This document shows, piece after piece, positions 56,847 to 64,000 of a stretch of 64,000 bases of DNA. The notes beneath the pieces were generated by a model. The model did no database searches, was not told the DNA's origin, and saw only the letters and a program-made list of their open reading frames with translations. Source of the stretch: Schistosoma haematobium (lineage: Eukaryota > Platyhelminthes > Trematoda > Strigeidida > Schistosomatidae); the NCBI RefSeq assembly GCF_000699445.3, contig NC_067200.1:7872450-7936449 (forward strand), read 5' to 3'. Positions within the stretch are counted from its first letter, which is position 1. Every line of letters begins with the position of its first letter. Position numbers and translations under genes: made by a program.

Positions 56847-57142
56847 ATTCATTTGGTGTTGTTTTACCTGTATCTTCTCATTGTTATTTAGGACTGCAAT
56901 TGACCAGTCTCATGTTGGAATCTGTGCATCCTGTGCGGATTGCATCGATATGGCCTTGAGTCATGAGCTTTTTAAACAAAGATCGATAGTGACTCGCAGT
57001 GGTATCCAGTATGCGCGTTCACACTGAGACTCGAACCCAGAACATCAACTCTGAGATGCAGGTACATCCGGCTGACGAGTCCCAAATAGGATGAAACGCA
57101 TTTCCTTGATTCCACTGATAGCCACTATCCATTTTTGCTTTA
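56847..57142. mobile_element. Smalpha-like inverted insertion in intron 2
   Basis: Antisense tail and B-box end (56847-57043), then a sense hammerhead and CCATTTTTGCTTTAAA end (57044-57142). The flanks at 56834-56846 and 57143-57155 match at 11 of 13 positions. Confidence 0.75.
57066..57110 (+). ncRNA. Smalpha-type hammerhead, core conserved
   Basis: CUGACGA, helix II GUCC CAAAUA GGAU (closing wobble) and GAAA are present. Helix I AUCCGG/CUUGAU has one mismatch, and the region before the cut (GCAUUUC) no longer forms helix III. Confidence 0.6.
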
Positions 57143-57155
57143 AAATATAACATCA

Positions 57156-58214
57156 GTTGCAAAACAAATTGCATCAACCGAAAAAAAATATTACAATGGA
57201 AAAAGTGAGCGCTCTTTACGCTTATACAAAAATCAACATAGATTAAGAGTGAGGCAAAACGATAAATGCTCACTAACATCAGTTCATGCTAAGAAATATC
57301 AACACGAATTTGTTTGGTAAAACGTCGTAATTTGGGACTGACAAAACTCAAAGAATGCTAGGGGATTCTTAAAAGCATGGAATTCAGATCAAATAATAAT
57401 CAACAGACAAATAGACATTGATCCAATCTATGAACCCATATCGAAAAGGTCAACTAGTCATAAGGTTTGAAGTCAACCAACAATGATTGTTAACGTGAAT
57501 CCAAAAACATATGATGATGATTAAAATCTACGAAAATAGTCAATCACCAACATGGCTTGCTGTCAAGTAGAGAACTCAATGAATAATTTTTAACAAAAAA
57601 ATGTCGAGAAATCTATTATATATATGACAAAACAGAATTTGCAAAATTTTAAAGTATTTTCAAGACTACACACAAACTTTCTAGCTAAAAGGTCTGTTAT
57701 GACATGAGGACTATATATCATCCATCGATCATGTAAATTCTAACTGAACAATATACATGATGGGACCAGGAGGTAGATGCTATTAGCGTTAGATTTAGGG
57801 TATTAACGAGATATAGTACATGTGATTGATAAACATTTATTGTATCAGGTAACTAGGTCAATCACTGGACATAAATGGTCGTCACTTCGATGTAAAACGC
57901 ATGTCAGGATAGAAGTAGGTTAGCATAGAAAAAGCTAGATTCAACTCAATCACAGTGTGATATTTGAAACTTAAGTCATTAGGTGCAAAGCACCATGTTG
58001 GAATTCAAGTATATTTGCTATCAATGGTTGGAAACATTGGACAAAATATGACAGAAAACCAACCGTAATGATATGGCTGAAATTATTGATTATCGTCATT
58101 TAAACAATGAATTTGATATCATTCCACAACTATCAGTATTTAACCTCTATTCTCAGATTTGAATAATACTCCATATATACAGCTTCTACGTTAACAAACA
58201 TTATTATTATGTAC
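57156..58214. other. Intron 2, unassigned
   Basis: Non-repetitive AT-rich DNA; nothing recognised. Confidence 0.5.
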
Positions 58215-58720
58215 CTTTTTATTATTCTTGTTATGGTTTGTGGCCTGTTAATTTATCACGAGATACTATCACCGAGACACCGAACTATACAATCAGAACG
58301 GAGACACATAAACCAGCACGAGCAGCCTAGAGTTCTTATTGGTCCCTTGGGATAGTAGCTTCTCGCCTAACCCAGCCGGTTCAGTTCAGAACGCAAATAT
58401 CAACCTTCGTTATATGAATCATATATTTCAGATATACTGGGTTTACATACAAACAAACCAAACAGCCTTAAAAATAATAATTACACAAACTCAGGCCAAA
58501 ATGTGACTATGGCTATGAGAGACTGTAATTAATAAACCGCGCATAAATTAAGTATATTAAATCGTATAATGGTAGTCAATAGGTCAAATAAGAGCTTATA
58601 ATAAAGGGGAAATGGATATACATATAATATAGTTATTTAGTGGTTATACAATAAGAATATAAATAATAACAGTCCATACATAGATCATAACAAATATAAC
58701 TTATAATTCTTCGTCCGGAT
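58215..58720 (+). repeat. LTR-like repeat C in intron 2
   Basis: CCTAGAGTTCTTATTGGTCC, TATTTCAGATATACTGGGTT and GAGCTTATAATAAAGGGGAA. Confidence 0.65.
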
Positions 58721-58918
58721 GTAGCAGTTTTGAAGCGGAATTTTCATTACTGTCGTGGTGATAAGAATGATGGCAACTTAGATTGATACTCATTCATCTC
58801 GAGCCTAATTCCCTTTATAGTTAACTGATTGACACGTTAAATTAGATAATCAATTTCACGACGCAGTAGAAATTGTCTAAATGAAAGCATAAACGACAAT
58901 TATATTATTTCACAATTA

Positions 58919-59113
58919 GAATGAAGATTCGAAAAAATTGTAGTGATTTTTAATAGCTGAATTCATAATTCGATTTAAGCTAGACCATCCTGCATGAGGG
59001 ATCGTGGATCTGCACTGCTGAGGAGTCCCGTGCTAAGACGAAACGACCGTTCACTGATTCCAACTTTTCAGTGATGGTCTAGCTTAAATCGACTCATGAA
59101 TTCAATTATTAAA
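58919..59113. mobile_element. HHR-SINE-1 foldback insertion close to exon c
   Basis: tatttcacaatta (58906-58918) and tatttcataatta (59114-59126) match at 12 of 13 positions. A short antisense end (GAATTCATAATTCGATTTAAG) faces the sense hammerhead and tail. The hammerhead has CUGAGGA and GAAA, but helix I is broken and the triplet is GUU. Confidence 0.82.
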
Positions 59114-59174
59114 TATTTCATAATTATTATTAATGTAATTTTATAACTAAGTACCTTTCTTCTCTTTCATTTAG

Positions 59175-59456
59175 AATCAGTTATTGATAACTACTGAAAA
59201 GATAATCCAATCATTGCTTGAAACATATCAACTATCACCTGTAATTGAATCAGCTGAATCGATTTCTTATAGTATCAATGAAACAGTAACAGCTAGTCAA
59301 ATTATTAATGTACAACAGAAAACACTTCAACAAGATATGAACAGTTATATTGGTGAATTACGTGGTTATGCTAATATATTGAATAAAACATTAGATTCAA
59401 TATGTGGAAAGTTGAATGAAAATACCTTAGAAAAAGTGACATGTAAACAGTTACAA
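59175..59456 (+). CDS. Prominin-like membrane protein, exon c (extracellular loop 1, helical)
   Basis: Acceptor TCTCTTTCATTTAG|AAT; donor CAA|GTAAGT; 94 codons, phase 0 at both ends. Predominantly helical and extracellular: ITTEKIIQSLLETYQLSPVI, then SINETVTASQIINVQQKTLQ and LRGYANILNKTLDSICGKL. Two cysteines 13 residues apart (CGKLNENTLEKVTC) recall the Cys pair that follows a long helix in prominin loop 1 (about eight residues between them in vertebrates). Sequons NET and NKT suggest glycosylation. The frame would stop 18 bp past the donor if the intron were retained. Confidence 0.82.
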
Positions 59457-59463
59457 GTAAGTT

Positions 59464-60469
59464 CATTTCATTAGATTAATATTGTCATCAAATAAGTGGT
59501 TTGTATATGGAAATTGAAGTGAAAATGTTTTCAAGTTTTAATTAGATGGTTTATGGAAGATGGTAAACTGTACTCGTCACGAACCTTAAAAGTACTGAAA
59601 GTTAGGGAGCATCGGAAAGATGTTTTGTTATGCTATAGGATACGTTATTAGTACTAATTCACAACTTAATACAAATTTTAACGCAAAACACTGATTATAG
59701 CAAAGCGATTAATTCTTGAAAATGACGATCTCGAGAGCTGATAGAGGTGTGTAGAGAGTTGACACTTCCCTGTTGTTTATATTATGCAAGGGTATCTCAT
59801 GATGAAGTATCTGGAAAGGAAACTAGATCGACATTGATCTTCGAAACCTGAGAATGTGATATGAAAACTTAAACTATAACTGATCGAGACCGATTGCACA
59901 CGGCCATTATGTGAGTAGTTATTAATGTATAATACCTGTGCTTTAAAGACTTTATCACAGGGGACGAAGACATTGGGACAGGATTGACTGATCTATTTTT
60001 AGGATGACCCATTTTAAACCGTTTCTTCCGTTCAGCGAAGGTAGCATCTCTGTAAATACTAGTTATCCGAGGGAAACACATAACAGCCATCAAAACTTAG
60101 TACATTTAAATGTACAACATCTCCTTCGGACAATATGTAGACACTTATTGTTTTATCGCTTCTCGACCGATCAATCTAGCATGATAGTATATAAAGGATT
60201 ATGTGTTACAGTCAAAGCAAATGACATGCTAATTTACAAATCAACTACCTACTACGTTACTTTACAGTTGAGCCACCTTATGTCAATGAATTCAAGATAT
60301 TTTGAATCAAACACGATTGACGTTCACTGATTTTATTTCATCTTCATTCATTAAGTACTGGAATGCTGCGCCTACACTTCAATATTTAGTGAATACTTTC
60401 CAGAAATTTCATATAATTCTTCTCATTCACAGATTTGAATTCTTTAAGCAATAAATTGATATTAGCTAA
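59464..60469. other. Intron 3, 5' part, unassigned
   Basis: No repeat family recognised. Short frames near 60000 on both strands look like chance. Confidence 0.5.
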
Positions 60470-60620
60470 ATCGTTATCGAAATCTGGGAGTAATGAACGA
60501 TCGTTTAATCCTAATATGAGACACCTCAACCATGAGTATCACAATCACCGAACTGGGAATTATTAGGTTGTCTAGCTAAGATTAGGTCATGATTGAAACT
60601 ATGAAAATCCACTAATCTCT
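60470..60620. mobile_element. HHR-SINE-1 degenerate foldback
   Basis: GAAATCTGGGAGTAATGAACG and CTAATATGAGACACCTCAACC antisense, then GGTTGTCTAGCTAAGATTAGG sense. Confidence 0.5.
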
Positions 60621-60949
60621 ACAATCATCTCCCCTATACTAATGAATTTAAATATGGTTTCTCATTAAATGATTATAACCTAAACATGATAGAATTAATC
60701 GGTAAAAACTTTCTCCCGGAACTCTCACTTTATTTAACATTGAAATATTCAACCATTTACACATCTTTTATAATTCTTCCATACTTCCGCTCTCTCTTTT
60801 TCTCTACATTAATCTTGATTGAGGAGAACATTCCCAATAGTATGGTGTAAAGTAGACATACTAATTTTTACTGAATAATTCTATCATGTTTAGGTTGTAA
60901 TCATTTGATGAGAAACCATGTTTAAATTCATTAGTATAGGAGAGATGAT
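60621..60949. repeat. Inverted repeat (about 70 bp arms) around 60630-60955
   Basis: CTCCCCTATACTAATGAATT at 60628 and the following ATGGTTTCTCATTAAATGATT recur as reverse complement at 60900-60955 (AATCATTTGATGAGAAACCA, AATTCATTAGTATAGGAGAG). The arms enclose about 190 bp. No family known to me. Confidence 0.65.
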
Positions 60950-61085
60950 TGTAGAGATTAGTGGATTTTCATGTCTTGATTCAAACTAGATCGTTGATCT
61001 TGGATATACACTTCTGAATTATTTCCTACTAAGACGAGATTGTCATCTAGTGCTTTCAGATTTTCAAAGAATGATCAAGCATAAA
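60950..61085 (+). mobile_element. HHR-SINE-1 fragment
   Basis: CACTTCTGAATTATTTCCTAC and GAGATTGTCATCTAGTGC: a decayed sense hammerhead and tail. Confidence 0.5.
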
Positions 61086-61119
61086 TCAATTCATAAATTT
61101 AATAATATTATTTCAATAT

Positions 61120-61520
61120 TTGAGATCATGAGCTCATTGAAGCTAGACCACCACAGAAAACCTAACAGCACTGGATGGCTGTTTCCTTCTATCATGAGAC
61201 TCCTCAGTAGTGCACAACCACGATCTTACCTCGCGAGATTCCAATCTACGACCTATCACTCTCGCGTGAGAGAGCTTAATCACTAGACCACTAAGCCAAC
61301 CGGTATCCAATCGTGCTAATGTCTAACTTTAACTAATCCACGAAATTGAGCGACATATCCACTATTGTCATCATTGAGGTACTATCTCAAGACAGCCCCC
61401 GTTGAACTCCACTGGTCACTGCTTCCAGTTTTTTTGCATGGTAGTCTAGCTTCAATTGACTCATAATCTCAACTATTCAAATGACTACAATCTCCACAAA
61501 ATCCCTTCTGATTATTATTA
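61120..61520. mobile_element. HHR-SINE-1, full antisense copy with sense tail (foldback)
   Basis: Antisense tail, hammerhead, head and 5' region to CCACTGGTCACTGCTTCC, then a sense tail (GCATGGTAGTCTAGCTTC) to CAAAATCCCTTCTGATTA. It ends 64 bp before exon d. Core CUGAGGA is intact, but helix II is damaged. Confidence 0.8.
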
Positions 61521-61583
61521 TCATTTTTACAATATAGATTAATCAATAATTATTGATTGGTTTATTGATTTTTTTTGTTTCAG

Positions 61584-61757
61584 TTCAATAATTCAATTTT
61601 ATTAATCAATGTTGATACAAAATTATTTGAATTTGAATCCAGTTCAATTTTGGTATTTTTAATGAATGATTTAAATATTAGTTTAAATTCAATAACCGAT
61701 CAATTTAATCGAATTAAAAATTTATTAAATCTAAAAAAAGATGAAGTGATTCAAAGT
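61584..61757 (+). CDS. Prominin-like membrane protein, exon d (extracellular loop 1, continued)
   Basis: Acceptor ATTTTTTTTGTTTCAG|TTC; donor AGT|GTAAGT; 58 codons, phase 0 at both ends. The peptide starts FNNSILLINVDTKLFEFESS and continues with LNISLNSITDQFNRIKNLLN and KKDEVIQS, a helical segment with a NIS sequon. Prominins carry a comparable (V)xxxLxx(v/i)xxxLxxDLxx......xxIxDxxxRi pattern after the cysteine pair. The remaining loop, TM3-TM5 and the second large loop must lie in exons to the right of the window. Running total of visible coding sequence is 529 residues, against about 850 for a typical prominin. Confidence 0.8.
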
Positions 61758-61874
61758 GTAAGTGATTTTTGTTTTGTTTATATAAATAAGTAATAATTCA
61801 ATGATCAATAGTTTTTATTATTATTTTGAATAAAGAAGAATCATGAAAGTAATTCATCTGTCGAATTAACATCA

Positions 61875-62220
61875 CAGGTTGAAATCATGAGTCAGTTGAA
61901 GCTGTTGTGAGATAACAACTCACTGAAGACAATGGTGTACGGTGGCGCAACTTCGTGGATCGGTTGAAGTTAGACATTAACACCGTTGGATGCCGGCTCA
62001 GTGGTCTAGTGGTTAAGTGCTCGCGCGCGAAGCCAGTAGGTCCTGTGTTCGACCCCGCGTGGTGCGGGATCGTGGATGCGCACTGCTGAGGAGTCCCATA
62101 CCAGGACGAAACGGCCGTCCAGTGCTTCCAGGTTTTCAATGGTGGTCTAGCTTCAACTGACTCATGATTCCAACCTGTGAAATTTCTAAAAAAAATTCTC
62201 CACAAAACCCATTCTGATAA
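61875..62220 (+). mobile_element. HHR-SINE-1, full sense copy with inverted 5' tip, perfect 12-bp target duplication
   Basis: gaattaacatca at 61863-61874 and 62221-62232. The first 29 bp (CAGGTTGAAATCATGAGTC..) are an antisense copy of the SINE's own tail; then 5' region, head (GGCTCAGTGGTCTAGTGG), hammerhead and canonical tail. It lies about 110 bp downstream of exon d. Confidence 0.93.
62080..62125 (+). ncRNA. Hammerhead ribozyme, all core positions and helices intact
   Basis: Helix I GCACUG (62080-62085)/CAGUGC (62120-62125). Core CUGAGGA (62086-62092). Helix II GUCC/GGAC with 7-nt loop (62093-62107). GAAA (62108-62111). Helix III ACGGCCGU. Cleavage triplet GUC, cut after 62119. It lies in the sense orientation inside the intron of the prominin-like gene. 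Confidence 0.86.
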
Positions 62221-62232
62221 GAATTAACATCA

Positions 62233-62452
62233 GTTGAATATCGGTCAGTTTAATGGTCTCGCATATGAGATTGATAGGTTCTGGGTTGGAACTACTTATA
62301 GCAGGATCATGGATACGTACTACTGAGAAGTTATACAATGGAATGAAATGGCCATGTAGTGCTTTCAGGTTTTTCATGGTAGTCTAGCTTCAATTAACTT
62401 ATGATCACAATTAATAAAATTACTATAATATTCCCAAAAACTCCTTCTGACA
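62233..62452 (+). mobile_element. HHR-SINE-1, diverged sense copy
   Basis: B-box relic GGGTTGGAACTAC, GCAGGATCATGGATACG, hammerhead CUACUGAGAAG (G8 to A), tail to AACTCCTTCTGAC. Confidence 0.75.
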
Positions 62453-63319
62453 TGCATAAATAAATCACTTTTGGCGATCTATATTCGATATCATTCTCTA
62501 TAAACTTTGTATAATATTCATCTTGATAATCGGTACTAGATAATGCCTTCCCTCCCTCCCCCACACACAAGGGTGTATAAATCAGAAGATGAATAACGAA
62601 GTGTTGATTACATTTATTATTGCATCACATACATAGATCACCAAAACCACAAGTACATGAAGTAAGAATGATATATGAGTGCCAAACAATAAGCGATCAA
62701 ATCAATGAACAAGATTAAAATGTACATATATATACAACAATAATAACAAAAGTACAATCGTATAAATAAGTTGTTGTTGTACGAATGACTCTATCTGTTA
62801 AATAAGTCAATAAATGGGCTTAACCAAATTAAATATGAACAAACTCAAATGTATGTGAGTTACTATACATAATTTTATTTGAAGAGATTTTATAGAGATT
62901 AGTTTAACTTGTCACTTGTATTTATCATTCACTTGATTTCATTTAAAGTAGTATTAATAATTACAGAATACTAGATAACTGTTTCTCTCTAGTATGCCAT
63001 CAATCTTTCTAATGATCGAATTCAGTATATTTAGGTCATGTCAATTCAATAGTTTTAATTGTTAATCATTTACTATGAAACTTGAAAACCTTACCTTAGA
63101 CTATTATTCATGAGATCATAATTTCTTATTTTTGAAGGATCTGATACCAGAATACAGCAATTATTCATTATTTACTGGTTGTCATTAGCATCTTAAGGGA
63201 GATCAATATATGACAAGCATTTACAGGTCTCATTATTTACAAAATATATTCTCTTCACTATAACACATATTTTGTAATTGTTTGATTGGTTAATTAAACA
63301 ATTGTTATTTAATAATTTA
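62453..63319. other. Intron, unassigned AT-rich DNA
   Basis: C-rich run at 62547-62565. No convincing next exon. Confidence 0.5.
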
Positions 63320-63545
63320 ATAATTGAGTTCATGAGTTAGTCAAAGCTAGACCACCATGAAAAACCTAATAGCACTGGACGGCTGTTTCGTCCAATTGTG
63401 GGACTCCTCAGCAGTGCCGATCCACGACCCCGCCCAGCAAGATTCCAATCTAGGACCTATCGGTCTCGCGAACGAACGCTTAACCCCTAGATCATTGAGC
63501 TGGCAAGAATCCAAGAGTGTTAATGTCTAACTTCAACCAATTTAG
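63320..63545 (-). mobile_element. HHR-SINE-1, antisense copy
   Basis: Tail (GAGTTCATGAGTTAGTCAAAG), hammerhead, head (ACCCCTAGATCATTGAGCTG) and start of the 5' region. Confidence 0.82.
63372..63417 (-). ncRNA. Hammerhead ribozyme, core, helix I and helix II intact
   Basis: GCACUG/CAGUGC, CUGAGGA, GUCC/GGAC with 7-nt loop, GAAA, triplet GUC. Helix III ACAGCCGU is reduced to two pairs. Confidence 0.78.
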
Positions 63546-64000
63546 TAGTTTGACATTAATAACATATCTATCATAATCATCACAAGATATTTGATATCAT
63601 ACATGTTAACAATAAATTTGATTTAATCTCATTAATTTAAAACAATTAGTCCCTTTGATAAATTTCGATAATGCAATGAGAAGACGTAGTTTATCAGAAT
63701 TATGTGATATATTTGCGCAATACATTTCGAACAATCTGATCACACATATACTTGTTAAGAACATTTATATATGAAAAATTAAAAGGTCAACTAGACAGGT
63801 TAAGGGTAAGTCATAACAAAGGAAAAAATATTAAAGTACACAAAAACAAATGTGATTACCACTCTGGACAGTAAATCAGTACTACCAGGGTAGGTTAAGT
63901 GTAAGTACAAATTGTTTTTGAACACATAAAGGGGGTTTCAATTTTCGTATAGCCAAGGCTTCAATAAACCTTAGTATACGTCCTTGAAGGCTTTTGTACA
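63546..64000. other. Intron, unassigned AT-rich DNA
   Basis: Open stretch at 63655-63774 is not in the right phase to be the next exon. Nothing else. Confidence 0.45.

Noticed and set aside
61990..62065. tRNA gene-like sequences (A and B boxes) in many places
   Set aside because: They are heads of SINEs: each is followed by a hammerhead and SINE tail, copies diverge freely, and the cloverleaf arms beyond the boxes do not fold.
63138..63190. Possible next exon of the prominin-like gene (DLIPEYSNYSLFTG) after TTTTTGAAG
   Set aside because: Right phase and vaguely family-like, but only 17 codons, the donor (GTTGTC) is weak and intervening loop sequence is missing; too speculative to annotate.
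63655..63774. Open segment INFDNAMRRRSLSELCDIFAQ on the + strand
   Set aside because: Phase does not match a phase-0 intron from exon d and no good donor follows.

Overview
The window looks like genomic DNA of a blood fluke (Schistosoma or a close relative). The evidence is an AT-rich sequence with long introns, Smalpha-type retroposons carrying hammerhead ribozymes (HHR), RTE/SR2-like LINEs that end in (GTAA)n tails, and a Ty3/gypsy-like gag remnant. I assign the organism by recognising these families, not by a database search.

Only one real host gene is visible. Four coding exons lie at 50975-51683, 55419-55841, 59175-59456 and 61584-61757 on the + strand. All three intervening introns are phase 0, and every donor reads GTAAGT. 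The exons encode 529 residues of a multi-pass membrane protein that I read as a prominin (CD133) family member: N-terminal ectodomain, TM1, a long cytoplasmic loop, TM2, and the start of a large extracellular helical loop. The gene runs off the right edge and probably starts upstream of the first visible exon. Its introns (3.7, 3.3 and 2.1 kb) are packed with repeats.

The rest is repeat-derived. Names used below: (1) HHR-SINE-1, about forty copies, with a tRNA-like head, then a hammerhead, then a tail usually ending near CCCTTCTGAT(AAT)n. (2) Smalpha-like, with a different tRNA-like head (GGATAACG box) and a second hammerhead. (3) HHR-SINE-3, with a third tRNA-like head (AGCTCAGTGGTAAC) and a third hammerhead-like core. 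(4) FB, a foldback element with two near-identical 117-bp arms. (5) LTR-like repeats A (~0.5 kb), B (~260 bp) and C (~450 bp). (6) RTE LINE fragments, ten of them, all 5'-truncated or internally deleted. There is also a gag remnant (35769-36611) and a small FLYWCH/MULE-type transposase remnant (12573-12800).

The most striking theme is that all three hammerhead-carrying families repeatedly sit as inverted (foldback) units inside a single pair of direct repeats of 10-17 bp. Many of these repeats are perfect: 10425-10644, 27415-27628, 29138-29691, 32319-32708, 44118-44364, 46979-47250, 52041-52430 and 61875-62220. So the inversion arose during insertion, not from two separate events. Several hammerheads keep every conserved core base and helix (best: 10545-10590 and 62080-62125). 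One copy shows a compensatory base-pair swap. The FB element, which also has an 11-bp target duplication, carries a hammerhead-like fold that I have not seen described.

Layout: 1-34 kb is mostly SINEs, HHR-SINE-3 pairs, LINE tails and low-complexity DNA. 34-41 kb holds the gag remnant and two large LINE fragments. 41-50 kb holds microsatellites, the FB insertion and SINEs. 51-62 kb is the prominin-like gene with repeat-filled introns. 62-64 kb continues its next intron.
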